From: Antribacter soli
GTDB lineage: Bacteria; Actinomycetota; Actinomycetes; Actinomycetales; Cellulomonadaceae
NCBI RefSeq assembly: GCF_021568775.1
Contig: NZ_JAKGSG010000029.1
Location: forward strand, 124,001-188,000
DNA length: 64,000 nucleotides
Direction: 5' to 3'
Shown: piece by piece, positions 43,587-52,352 of the stretch
Layout: each line of letters begins with the position of its first letter
Position numbering within the stretch: position 1 is the first letter of the stretch
Translations under genes and position numbers: made by a program
Notes under the pieces: model-generated
The model's database searches: none
Seen by the model: the letters and a program-made list of their open reading frames with translations, nothing else
What the model was told of the DNA's origin: nothing

Positions 43587-45134
43587 ATGCGAACTCTCTT
43601 GCGCGCCCGCGCCCTCGCCGCCCTGCCGGCGATTGTCTTGGCCGTCACGGGATGTGCCGGCGCCTCCGCCCGCACCTCCCCCACCGACACCCTGCGGATC
43701 GTCGGGCCGTTCGAGGTCCACAGCCTCGAGCCCGCCGCGGACGGTGAGGTGTTCACGCGGCTACAGGTGACCGAGACGCTGGTGACCAGCGACCTCGACG
43801 GCGAGCTCGCCCCGGGCCTGGCCACGCAGTGGTCGTCCTCCAGCGAAAACACAGAGTGGGAGTTCGAGCTCGTCGAGGGCGCGACCTTCCACGACGGCAC
43901 CCCGGTGACTCCCGAGAGTGTCGTGGCGGCCCTGGAGAAGGCCGCTGCGGAGACGGCGAGCCCCCTGGCGGAGGTGCCGATCGATCAGATCCGCCCGGAG
44001 GAGTCGTCGGTCGCGTTCGAGCTGACGCAGCCCTACCTGACGCTCCCCGCCGTGCTGACGCACTACAGCACCGTGATCCTCGCGCCGGCGTCCTACGACG
44101 ACCAGGGTCGCGTCACCGAGATCATCGGGACCGGCCCGTACGCGGTGAAGAGCGTCGAGCTCCCGGCCTCGATCCAGACCGCCCGGTTCGACGGCTGGCG
44201 CGGCGCGGCCCCGGCCATCGAGAACGTGACGTTCCAGTCGGTCGGCCGGGCCGAGTCGCGCGCCCTGATGGCAGTCAGCGACCAGGCTGATGTGGTGTTC
44301 GGCCTCGAGCCGGCCGGCCGACAGCGGGTCGAGGCCACCGACGGCGTGGGCATGGAGTCGAGCCTTCAGCCGCGGACGATCCTGCTCAAGGTCAACGCCG
44401 CCCACCCGGTCCTGGGCGACGTGCGGGTGCGTCGCGCCCTCAGCCTCGCGCTGGACCGCGAGGCGATGGCGAACGCCGTGCTCCGCGAGAAGGAGCTGGC
44501 CGCGACCCAGCTGCTCCCGCCGTCGCTCCCGGCCTGGCACCCCGACCTCGAGCCGCTCGAGCACGACCAGGAGGCCGCCCGGGCCCTGCTCGCCGAGGCC
44601 GGCTGGACGCCCGGCGCGGACGGCGCCCTCCAGCGCGACGGCGTTCCGCTGACGCTGAACCTGGTCACCTACCCCGACCGCGCCGAGCTGCCCGCCCTGG
44701 CCACCGCGATCCAGGCGGCGCTGGCAGAGATCGGCGTGGGCATCGAGGTCGAGGTGACCAACTCCAGCGAGGTGCCGGCCCGTCAGGCCGACGGCAGCCT
44801 GGAGCTCGCCCTGATCGCACGCCACTTCGCGCTCGTGTCGGATCCGCTCGTGACCGTCGCCGACGTCTTCGCACCCGAGGGCTCGGACTGGGGCGTCATG
44901 AACTGGAGCGACCCGGCGGTCGACAGCGCGGTGAACGCGCTGCTGCAGGGCGCCTCCGACGCCGAGGCCGAGCAGCACCGGGCGACGATCGTGCGCACCG
45001 CCCACGAGCAGCTGCCCCTCGTCCCGGTGGCGTGGTACCGCATGAACGCCGCTGTGAGCGAGCGGGTCGACGGCTTCGTCCTCGACCCGCTGGAGACCAC
45101 GTGGCGGATCACCGACCTGCAGTGGGCGTCGTGA
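43587..45134 (+). CDS. Opp/Nik/Cnt-type substrate-binding lipoprotein
   Basis: A 515-residue SBP_bac_5 lipoprotein; lipobox VTGC with lipidated C23. Typical cluster-C features: WEFELVEGATFHDGTPVTPESVV and VRVRRALSLALDREAMANAV. Family members bind peptides, nickel chelates or opine metallophores. GGAAGG precedes the ATG. Control by the adjacent Fur/Zur box argues for a metal chelate or heme-related ligand over ordinary peptides (inference). Confidence 0.9.
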   Translation: MRTLLRARALAALPAIVLAVTGCAGASARTSPTDTLRIVGPFEVHSLEPAADGEVFTRLQVTETLVTSDLDGELAPGLATQWSSSSENTEWEFELVEGATFHDGTPVTPESVVAALEKAAAETASPLAEVPIDQIRPEESSVAFELTQPYLTLPAVLTHYSTVILAPASYDDQGRVTEIIGTGPYAVKSVELPASIQTARFDGWRGAAPAIENVTFQSVGRAESRALMAVSDQADVVFGLEPAGRQRVEATDGVGMESSLQPRTILLKVNAAHPVLGDVRVRRALSLALDREAMANAVLREKELAATQLLPPSLPAWHPDLEPLEHDQEAARALLAEAGWTPGADGALQRDGVPLTLNLVTYPDRAELPALATAIQAALAEIGVGIEVEVTNSSEVPARQADGSLELALIARHFALVSDPLVTVADVFAPEGSDWGVMNWSDPAVDSAVNALLQGASDAEAEQHRATIVRTAHEQLPLVPVAWYRMNAAVSERVDGFVLDPLETTWRITDLQWAS

Positions 45135-46096
45135 TCCGGCGTTCGGCGCTCGTGGGCGTGCTGGCCCGCCGTGGCGTCCAGGCCGCCGGCGTGGCGGTGC
45201 TGGTCTCGGTGCTGTGCTTCCTGGTCGTGCGTAGCCTGCCGGGCGATGCCGCGTACCGGATCGCCGCCGGCCGGTACGGATACGACCTGGTCGACCAGGA
45301 GACCGCGGACTCGGTCAGGGCCGAGCTCGGGCTGGACCGGCCGGTGTGGCAGCAGCTGGGCGACTGGCTGCTCCACCTGCTCCGGCTCGACCTCGGTCGC
45401 TCCCTGGTCACCTCGCGGCCTGTCGCCGAGGAGGTCGGCTACTACCTGCTCGGCACGCTGCAGCTCGCCGCGGTGGCGCTCACGTTCGCGGTCGTCCTCG
45501 GGGGCGCGGCAGGCGTCCTCGCGGCCCGCCGGCCCGGCGGGATCGTCGACCGGCTGGCGACGGCCTGGGTGGCCGGGGTGCGGGCGGTGCCGCCGTTCCT
45601 GCTCGGCCTGCTGCTCGTCGTCGTGTTCTCCGCACAGCTCGGCCTCCTGCCTGCGGTGGGCCACGGCGACGCGTCCAGCCTCGTGCTGCCCGCCCTGACG
45701 CTCGGCACCGGCCTGTCCGGGCTGGTCGCCCGGGTCACCCGCGACGCCGTGGTGGAGGTCCGCCAGTCCGAGTACGTGAGGTTCGCGCACACCAAGGGCC
45801 TGCCCGAGCGGCTGGTCCTGCTGCGCCACGTCCTCCGCAACGCCGCCGTCGTCCTGGTCCCCTACCTCGGCGTCCAGGCGGTCATCCTGATCGAGGGCGT
45901 GGTCGTGGTGGAGAGCCTGTTCGCATGGCCGGGCCTGGGGCACTCCCTGGTGCACGCGGTGTTCTGGCGTGACGTGCCGGTCCTCCAGGCGACCGCCCTG
46001 GTTCTCGCGCTGCTCGTCGTCACCATCAACACCGTGGTCGACCTCGCCGTGCTCTGGCTCGACCCCCGACCGCGCCGCCTGGAGGCATCCGCATGA
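45131..46096 (+). CDS. Opp/Dpp-type ABC permease (DppB-like)
   Basis: A 321-residue permease with six transmembrane helices, an N-terminal LARRGVQAAGVAVLVSVLCF helix and the cytoplasmic EYVRFAHTKGLPERLVLLRH loop. GTG start overlaps the binding-protein stop by four bases (GTGA). It pairs with the next permease. Confidence 0.92.
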   Translation: MIRRSALVGVLARRGVQAAGVAVLVSVLCFLVVRSLPGDAAYRIAAGRYGYDLVDQETADSVRAELGLDRPVWQQLGDWLLHLLRLDLGRSLVTSRPVAEEVGYYLLGTLQLAAVALTFAVVLGGAAGVLAARRPGGIVDRLATAWVAGVRAVPPFLLGLLLVVVFSAQLGLLPAVGHGDASSLVLPALTLGTGLSGLVARVTRDAVVEVRQSEYVRFAHTKGLPERLVLLRHVLRNAAVVLVPYLGVQAVILIEGVVVVESLFAWPGLGHSLVHAVFWRDVPVLQATALVLALLVVTINTVVDLAVLWLDPRPRRLEASA

Positions 46097-46929
46097 CGAC
46101 CTCACTTCTCGACGTGGCGGCCACGGTCGCCGGCCGCTCGCGCCGCTCGACGCTCGCGCGCCGCGCCGCGGCCCTCGGTCTCGTCGCGCTGGTCATGTTC
46201 GCGATCGTCGGTCCGCTGGTGCTCTCCGACCCGGCCGCCCAGGACCTCAGTCGGTTCCTCGAGGCCCCGACCCTGGCCGAGCCCTTGGGGCGCGACGACT
46301 ACGGCCGCAGCGTCCTGGCGCGGCTGGCGCACGCCACCCGCTTGTCCCTGGTGCTGGCCGCGCTGTGCGTCGCCACCGCCCTGGTCCTGGGCTGCGTCGC
46401 GGGGATCGCCTCGGCCTGGTTCGGCGGCTGGGTAGATGCCGTGATGCGAGCCGTCTCCGAGGCGTTCGTGGCCATCCCGGCCCTGCTCGTGGTGCTGCTG
46501 GTCTCGGCGCTCGCCTCCGGCGGCAGCCTGTGGGCCCTCTACCTCGGGCTCGCGCTCGCCCAGTGGGTGGAGTACTTCCGCGTCGTCCGAGCCCGCAGCG
46601 GACTGGTGCTGGGCTCACCGGCCGTCGAGGCGGCCCGCCTGCTCGAGCTCGGTCCGGTCCACATCGTGCGACGCCATCTGTGGCCGGACCTGCGCTCGCT
46701 TCTCACGACGCTCGCCTCGCTCGGCATGGTCACGTCCATCCTCGCGATGTCGACGCTGGGCTTCGTCAAGGTCGGCCTCCAGCCGCCGCGAGCCGAGCTC
46801 GGGCTGATGATCACCGACTCCTTCGCCTTCTATGACGTCGCGCCCTGGATGTCGATCGCACCGATCGCGGTGCTCTTCCTGCTCACGATCTGCTTCCTGG
46901 GCCTGCGCACCTCTGAGGAGAACAGATGA
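46093..46929 (+). CDS. Opp/Dpp-type ABC permease (DppC-like)
   Basis: A 278-residue permease with about six helices; PLGRDDYGRSVLARLAHATR is the family's N-terminal signature, and EAARLLELGPVHIVRRHLWP the ATPase-docking loop. ATGA overlap upstream and a four-base overlap with the ATPase gene show full translational coupling. Confidence 0.92.
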   Translation: MTTSLLDVAATVAGRSRRSTLARRAAALGLVALVMFAIVGPLVLSDPAAQDLSRFLEAPTLAEPLGRDDYGRSVLARLAHATRLSLVLAALCVATALVLGCVAGIASAWFGGWVDAVMRAVSEAFVAIPALLVVLLVSALASGGSLWALYLGLALAQWVEYFRVVRARSGLVLGSPAVEAARLLELGPVHIVRRHLWPDLRSLLTTLASLGMVTSILAMSTLGFVKVGLQPPRAELGLMITDSFAFYDVAPWMSIAPIAVLFLLTICFLGLRTSEENR

Positions 46930-48365
46930 CTGACAACAGCCTCGCCGTCCACCGGGCCGTCGTCCGGCACGGCGCGACCCCGCTGGCCGACGTCGCCGAC
47001 CTCCGGATCGACACGGGCCGGCCGCTGACCATCGTCGGCGAGAGCGGATCGGGCAAGTCCCTGCTCGCTCACGCCCTGATGGGCACCCTGCCGCCAGAGC
47101 TGGCCGTCGAGGGCTCGATGACCATCGGCAGCACGCGCTTCGACCTCGCCGACCGATCCGGCCGGCGGCACCTGTGGGGTCGCCGGCTGGCGATGCTCCC
47201 GCAGGAGCCCGCGCTGGCGCTCGACCCCACGATGCTGGTGCGCGGGCAGGTGGCGGAAGGCGCACCAGGATGGCGGCCGGGCGACGTCGCAGCGCTCCGG
47301 CTGGCCCACGAGAAGCTCGACCACCTGGGCCTGGCCCACGCCGGGTCCGCGTATCCCCATACCCTGTCGGGCGGCATGGCGCAGCGGGTGGCCTACGCCG
47401 CCGCCACCATCGGCGGCGCGCGGCTCCTGATCGTCGACGAGCCCTCGAAGGGCCTCGACCCGGGCTCGCTCGACCGGCTGGCGGACCTGCTCGCGGCCCA
47501 CGTCGCCGACGGCGGGCTCCTGCTCACCATCACCCACGACCTGCGTCTGGCCCGCCGTCTCGGTGGCGACGTCCTGGTGATGCGCGACGCCTCGGTCGTC
47601 GAGGCCGGGCCGGCGGAGCGGGTGCTGACCACGCCCAGCACCGACTACACCAAGCGGCTGCTGGCCGCGGAGCCCTCACGCTGGAGCTTCCCGTGGATGG
47701 CGAACGCCGCGGCGGCGGATCCCACCGCGGAGCCGCTCGTGGCGGCCCACGGGATCACCAAGTCTTACGGCGACACCGCCGTGTTCCAGGACGTCTCGCT
47801 CGAGATCCGCCCCGGCGAACGGTGGGCGCTCACCGGCCCCAGCGGCGTCGGCAAGACCACGCTGGGCAACGCCCTGCTGCGCCTGACCTCGGTCGATCGG
47901 GGAACGGTGGGGTACGGCGACGTCACGCGCGGCCGGCTGCAGAAGCTCTACCAGGACCCGGCCCTCTCCTTCCCGGGCCGTGTGCCGCTCGAGCGCGCGA
48001 TGCGCGACGTGATGCGCCGGCACGGCGCGGACGAGGCGCGGGTGCGGTCGCTGCTCGGCGAGGTCGGTCTCCCCTTGGAGATCCTGAGCCGGCGGCCGGA
48101 CCAGGTGTCGGGCGGTGAGCTGCAGCGGATCGCGATCGTGCGCGCCATGCTCCCCCGGCCGGTGCTGATCTTCGCCGACGAGGCGACCTCGCGCCTGGAC
48201 CTGCTGACCCAGGAGACCACCATGGACAGCCTCATGACGGAGGTCGCCGGCTCCGGCTGCGCATTGCTCCTCGTCACCCACGACCCTGATCTCGCCACGG
48301 CCGTCACGGACCACCAGGTCCGGCTCGGCCAGGACCGGAGCGCTCTGTTGGAACCAGCCGTCTAG
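46926..48365 (+). CDS. Fused dual-domain ABC ATPase (DppD-DppF-like)
   Basis: A 479-residue protein holding both nucleotide-binding domains of an Opp-type importer. First domain: Walker A GESGSGKS (38-45), signature LSGGMAQRV, Walker B LLIVDEP. Second: Walker A GPSGVGKT (304-311), signature VSGGELQRI, Walker B LIFADEA. Opp systems usually encode these as two proteins; the fusion also lacks the C-terminal oligopeptide/iron-sulfur-like extensions seen in many OppD/OppF. Last gene of the operon. Confidence 0.92.
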   Translation: MTDNSLAVHRAVVRHGATPLADVADLRIDTGRPLTIVGESGSGKSLLAHALMGTLPPELAVEGSMTIGSTRFDLADRSGRRHLWGRRLAMLPQEPALALDPTMLVRGQVAEGAPGWRPGDVAALRLAHEKLDHLGLAHAGSAYPHTLSGGMAQRVAYAAATIGGARLLIVDEPSKGLDPGSLDRLADLLAAHVADGGLLLTITHDLRLARRLGGDVLVMRDASVVEAGPAERVLTTPSTDYTKRLLAAEPSRWSFPWMANAAAADPTAEPLVAAHGITKSYGDTAVFQDVSLEIRPGERWALTGPSGVGKTTLGNALLRLTSVDRGTVGYGDVTRGRLQKLYQDPALSFPGRVPLERAMRDVMRRHGADEARVRSLLGEVGLPLEILSRRPDQVSGGELQRIAIVRAMLPRPVLIFADEATSRLDLLTQETTMDSLMTEVAGSGCALLLVTHDPDLATAVTDHQVRLGQDRSALLEPAV

Positions 48366-48374
48366 GATCGGCCG

Positions 48375-48785
48375 GTGCTGCGTATCTCTGACGTGACCTA
48401 CCTCGTCCGCGACCTCGACGAGGCGATCGGCTTCTTCACGGAGGCGGTCGGGTTCGTCGTCCGGCAGGACGAGACGTCCGGTGACCGACGGCGCGTCGTC
48501 GTCGGACCGGCCGACGGCGGGACCGGGCTCGTCCTGGCCGTCGCGCGCGACGGGGCCGACGTCGGCCGGCAGGCGGGCGGCAAGGTCGCGTTCTTCCTCG
48601 AGACCGGCGACTTCGCGGCGCAGTACGAGCGCCTCCGCGCCTACGGCGTGAAGTTCCGCGAGGAGCCGCGCCACGAGGAATACGGCACCGTCGTCGTCTT
48701 CGAGGACCTGTACGGCATGCCCTGGGACCTCATCGAGCCGCCTGCGTCGTCGTCGTCCGACGGCGGAGCGGTCGCCTCGCACTGA
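48375..48785 (+). CDS. VOC-superfamily (glyoxalase-like) protein
   Basis: A 136-residue vicinal-oxygen-chelate fold protein: DVTYLVRDLDEAIGFFTEAVGF opens and VVFEDLYGMPWDLIEP closes the domain. Members include lyases, dioxygenases and resistance proteins; the residue set does not identify which. GTG start nine bases after the ATPase stop, so it may be co-transcribed, though the terminator at its end belongs to it. Confidence 0.82.
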   Translation: MLRISDVTYLVRDLDEAIGFFTEAVGFVVRQDETSGDRRRVVVGPADGGTGLVLAVARDGADVGRQAGGKVAFFLETGDFAAQYERLRAYGVKFREEPRHEEYGTVVVFEDLYGMPWDLIEPPASSSSDGGAVASH

Positions 48786-48796
48786 GGCGACCGCTC
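48766..48796. terminator. Bidirectional hairpin overlapping the VOC stop codon
   Basis: GAGCGGTCGCCTC (48766-48778) pairs perfectly with 48784-48796 around a five-base loop. The TGA of the VOC gene lies in the loop and right arm, and the convergent pectinesterase-pectate lyase gene ends at 48808, so the hairpin can stop both transcripts. Confidence 0.75.
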
Positions 48797-48807
48797 GCCG
48801 TCGCGCG

Positions 48808-51153
48808 TCAGCCGATCGTCGGCTGCGGCCCCGCGCCGGACCGGAGGATCGCCGGTACGTCGGCCGCGGGGTCGAGCCGGTAGGTGTAGTGGTCGGCGGG
48901 GTTGAACGTCGTGCCGTTGGTCTCTGCCCGGCCGGTGGTGCTCACGAGGATGCTGCCGGTCTGGGTGAGCGACGCCGCCGTCGTGTCCGGGTAGTAGGGG
49001 TTGTTCACGCGCTCGTAGTAGCTGTTCTCGATCACCGTCTTCGCCGCGCCGCGCGAGAGGTTGCCGTAGCTCGTGATGTCCTGCAGGTAGTTGTTGTAGA
49101 GGTGGGCGAACGCGACGTTGTCGATGCTGGGGTTGCGCTGGTTGGTGGCACGGATCCAGTTGTGGTGGATCGTCATGCGCGAGGTGACGTTCGTCGTCCA
49201 GCCGATGCCGAACGACTTGTTGCCCTCCTCCAGGATGTTCCACGAGACCGTCAGGTAGGTGGTGTCCTTCCGGCTGTCGATGAGGCCGTCGTTCATCCGG
49301 GAGATCCGGTTGTGGTCGATCCAGATGTGGTCGGCCGTGTCCATCTGGATGCCGTCGTAGTCGTAGACCTTGTCGTCGGGGTCGTCGTCGGCCATGCGGG
49401 TGTCCCGGATCCAGAGGTTGCGGATGATGACGTCGTGCACGCCCTCGCCGAGGAAGAAGCCGCCGTTGACGATGTGGCCCTGGGTCCCGACGCCGATGAT
49501 CGTCTTGTCGGACGCGACGGGGAGCTCGCGGCCGTACGGGGTGACCGTGATGGGGGCCGCGACCCGGATGACGTACGGGCCGGACGCGGTGGCGTAGCGC
49601 TCCAGGTCGGCGTAGGTCGTGACGGTGACGGTCTGGCCGCCCGAGCCGCCGTTGGTGCCGCCCCCGGTGGCCGCGAAGCCGTCGGGCGTCGCGGACCACG
49701 GCGAGCCGACCGGGTTCCAGCCGTCCGATCCGGCCAGGTAGCGCTGCGGCGTGTAGTCCAGGGCCTGGGCGTCGGTCAGCTGCGGACGGTTGCTGTTCAC
49801 CGTCGCGCCGGCGCCGGTGTTGCGGTACTCGAAGTAGCGCGCGTTCTCCCACTGGGCGTCGGACATGTCGATCCAGGGCTGGCCCGTCGCGATGGTCGCG
49901 GACAGCGACGACTCCCGGTACACGACCTGCGCACCCTGGCGCCAGGGGCGGCCGAGCTGCGTGGTGCCGTTGGTGGCCCCCGTGATGGTCGACCGGTAGA
50001 ACAGGAAGCCGTACTGACGTTCCGCCGGGGTGCTCGCCGCGGTGATCGGGCCGCCGGTGGAGCGCTTCTCGTAGATGCGGCAGCGCTCGAAGACGGCGAT
50101 GCCGCCGCCGTAGATGAAGTCGACGGTGCCCTCGATGTACGAGTCGGTGACGTAGGCCCGCGCGTTGTTGTTGACCAGGAAGGTGTCCTGGTCGCCCAGC
50201 AGGCGCAGGTCGTCGAGCACGGCCCGGTCCGCGTTGAGGTAGACGGCGAGCGCCTGGGACGCCCCGCTCGCCGCCTCGTCGTAGTCGTTGGAGACGGTCA
50301 GGTTGTCCGCGACGAAATCGTGGCCCTCGGCGACGAGCGTCGCGCTGCCGCGGTGGCTCCCGGCCTGCCCGGCGCTGACGTTGTTGACGATCACGACGTC
50401 GTCGGGGCTGTCACCGCCGCCCACCAGGCTGACGTACGGCTTGTCGGTCGGGACGACGACGCGCTCGCGGTACGTGCCGGGCTTGATCGTGATCGTCACC
50501 CGGCTCGCGTTGCCCGTCCCGACGGCGTCGACGGCCGCCTGGACGGTGCGGTACTGCCCGGTGCCGTCGGCGGCCACACTGTACGAGCCCGGCGCGGTGT
50601 CGCCGCCGTCGAACGTCCACTGCTTGTCGGTCGCGGTCGTGCACGCGCCCTGGACGATCGCCGCACCGGACGTGGTGGAGGCGTTCTGGACCGTGAGGCA
50701 CAGGCCGCTGTTCACGTTCGCGACGCGGTAGGCACCGCTCGTCCCGGCGGTGAGGGTCCACTGCTGCCAGGCCTTGTCACCGCAGTCCCACTGCACCACC
50801 CGGGCTCCGGTCGCGGTGGAACCGGCGGCGACGTCGAGGCACTTGCCGCTGCTGACGCTGACGAGCTGGTACCGGTCCTGGCTCACGGAGGTGAGGCGGA
50901 ACTGCTGCCACGCGGCGCCGTCGGTGCAGCCCCACTGCTGCAGCCCGACGCCATTATCCCCGGAAGCGCCCGGCAGGTCGAGGCACATCCCGCTGTGCCC
51001 GGCGACGAGCTGGTACGTGCCACCGGCGGTCGGCACGCTCGCGGACGCCACCGACGCGGTGCCGACCACCGCTGCCGAGGCGGTGAGCAGTGCGGTGGCG
51101 ACGATCGCGATGGCCGCGACCCCCCTGCGGACGGCCGTGCGGGCGCTCTTCAT
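48808..51153 (-). CDS. Secreted CBM13-pectinesterase(CE8)-pectate lyase(PL1) fusion
   Basis: A 781-residue multidomain enzyme: signal peptide (1 to about 39), ricin-type CBM13 (about 42-182, repeats ending in QQF, QQW and KQW), CE8 pectin methylesterase (about 188-485) and PL1 pectate lyase (about 505-781) after a GGGTNGGSGG linker. CE8 residues: QD at 322-323 (QDTF), D345 (VDFIYG), R402 (GRPW). PL1: WIDHNRIS near 611 and catalytic R673 (NQRNPS). One chain can demethylate pectin and then cleave it. A LacI-type operator lies upstream at 51259-51270; start ATG after AAGGG. Confidence 0.93.
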   Translation of the reverse strand: MKSARTAVRRGVAAIAIVATALLTASAAVVGTASVASASVPTAGGTYQLVAGHSGMCLDLPGASGDNGVGLQQWGCTDGAAWQQFRLTSVSQDRYQLVSVSSGKCLDVAAGSTATGARVVQWDCGDKAWQQWTLTAGTSGAYRVANVNSGLCLTVQNASTTSGAAIVQGACTTATDKQWTFDGGDTAPGSYSVAADGTGQYRTVQAAVDAVGTGNASRVTITIKPGTYRERVVVPTDKPYVSLVGGGDSPDDVVIVNNVSAGQAGSHRGSATLVAEGHDFVADNLTVSNDYDEAASGASQALAVYLNADRAVLDDLRLLGDQDTFLVNNNARAYVTDSYIEGTVDFIYGGGIAVFERCRIYEKRSTGGPITAASTPAERQYGFLFYRSTITGATNGTTQLGRPWRQGAQVVYRESSLSATIATGQPWIDMSDAQWENARYFEYRNTGAGATVNSNRPQLTDAQALDYTPQRYLAGSDGWNPVGSPWSATPDGFAATGGGTNGGSGGQTVTVTTYADLERYATASGPYVIRVAAPITVTPYGRELPVASDKTIIGVGTQGHIVNGGFFLGEGVHDVIIRNLWIRDTRMADDDPDDKVYDYDGIQMDTADHIWIDHNRISRMNDGLIDSRKDTTYLTVSWNILEEGNKSFGIGWTTNVTSRMTIHHNWIRATNQRNPSIDNVAFAHLYNNYLQDITSYGNLSRGAAKTVIENSYYERVNNPYYPDTTAASLTQTGSILVSTTGRAETNGTTFNPADHYTYRLDPAADVPAILRSGAGPQPTIG

Positions 51154-51258
51154 GGTCGATCCCTTCGTCGGGTGAACGAGTAACGTGTCCCGCTCGGCAG
51201 GCCGCCTCTGTGAAGCCTCGCCTCCGAGTACGCGACGGCGCGACGCACAACCCTGTAC

Positions 51259-51270
51259 GTGAGCGCTAAC
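51259..51270. promoter_or_regulatory. LacI-family operator before the pectinesterase-lyase gene
   Basis: GTGAGCGCTAAC is a 12-base near-palindrome around AGCGCT, about 106 bases upstream of the start of the secreted fusion enzyme and just beyond the 3' end of the LacI gene at 51323. It resembles operators of LacI-family regulators for plant glycans. Regulator assignment is inferred. Confidence 0.6.
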
Positions 51271-51322
51271 ACCGGACACTTCGGACAACTTAGCGAGGGT
51301 TAGTAGTAAGGGTCAAGGACCC

Positions 51323-52279
51323 TCAGGCGGTCCCGCCGGCCACGACCGTGGCCGGTCCCGGCACGACGTCGGACGCGTCGAGGCCGAGCGCCTGACGGGC
51401 CGCGCGGCGGCCGAACGCCTCGGCGTCGACCCGCACGCTCGTGAGCGGCGGGTCCCAGTACGCGCCGTGCTCGGTGGCGTCGAAGCCGATCACGGCCAGG
51501 TCGCCGGGCACCTGCTTGCCGAGCGCGCGCAGGGCGGCGAGCACGCGTAGCGCCACGACGTCGTCGAAGGCCGCCACTGCCGTGACCTCGGGGTGCATCG
51601 CGAGGAACTCGCCCACCCCAGCCCGGGCCGACTCCACGTCCCGCGGCACGGGCAGCACCTCGAGCTGCACGATCCCGACCGACGCGGCGGCCGCCCGCGC
51701 GAGCCGCAGCCGGACCTGCGCGAACGGTGCCGCCTCGACGTCGCCGGGCAGCGCGAACGCGACCACGACGTGCCCCGTTTCCTGCAGATGGGTGAGCTGC
51801 GAGCGGGTGTGCGCGCCGAGCCCGTTCACCCACCCCCCATCGGCCGCCGACTCCCACTCGTCGTAGATGCCGGCAAGGTTCACGACCGCGCGGGGCACCA
51901 CCGCGTCGACCACCGGCTCCAAGGGTGATCCGCCGGCCCGGCGGACGAGGAGCACGTGCCCGTGCCGGCCGAGCTCGTCGTCGAGCCCGCGGGTGTACCC
52001 GTCGATGCTGCCTCCGCGGAACAGCGGGTCGAGGTTGAGGAGCACGATCCGGCTGGAGCCCTCGCGCAGCGCGCGGGCGACACCGTGCGGCACGTAGCCC
52101 AGCTCGTCGGCGGCGCGCAGCACTCGCTCCCGCGTGGCCGCGGAGATGGTCTGGTGCGGAGCGTCGTTGAGCACGAAGCTCACCGTCGACGGCGAGACGC
52201 CGCTCGCCGCCGCGACGTCCCGCATGGTCGCGCGCTTCGTCGCGCGCTTGGCAGTACGCCCCTTCTTCTCATCCTCCAC
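51323..52279 (-). CDS. LacI-family transcriptional regulator of the pectin-lyase region
   Basis: A 318-residue LacI-family protein with a basic N-terminal tail, helix-turn-helix MRDVAAASGVSPSTVSFVLN at about 19-38 and a ligand-binding domain. GTG 52279 is taken as start; ATG 52225 is the alternative. It lies between the pectinesterase-lyase gene, which it precedes on the same strand, and a divergent dehydrogenase, with a perfect palindrome at 52299-52312 between the divergent starts. It likely controls one or both neighbours and itself. Confidence 0.9.
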   Translation of the reverse strand: MEDEKKGRTAKRATKRATMRDVAAASGVSPSTVSFVLNDAPHQTISAATRERVLRAADELGYVPHGVARALREGSSRIVLLNLDPLFRGGSIDGYTRGLDDELGRHGHVLLVRRAGGSPLEPVVDAVVPRAVVNLAGIYDEWESAADGGWVNGLGAHTRSQLTHLQETGHVVVAFALPGDVEAAPFAQVRLRLARAAAASVGIVQLEVLPVPRDVESARAGVGEFLAMHPEVTAVAAFDDVVALRVLAALRALGKQVPGDLAVIGFDATEHGAYWDPPLTSVRVDAEAFGRRAARQALGLDASDVVPGPATVVAGGTA

Positions 52280-52298
52280 GCCGCCATGGTACGGTCCA

Positions 52299-52312
52299 CT
52301 AATTCGAATTAG
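52299..52312. promoter_or_regulatory. Perfect LacI-type palindrome between regulator and dehydrogenase
   Basis: CTAATTCGAATTAG, a perfect 14-base palindrome with a central CG, conspicuous because it is A/T-rich. It lies 20 bases from the LacI start and 41 from the dehydrogenase start, so one bound repressor could silence both divergent promoters. Confidence 0.8.
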
Positions 52313-52352
52313 CAACGCTCGCCGCACCGGCGGGTACACGAAGGAGAGAGTG

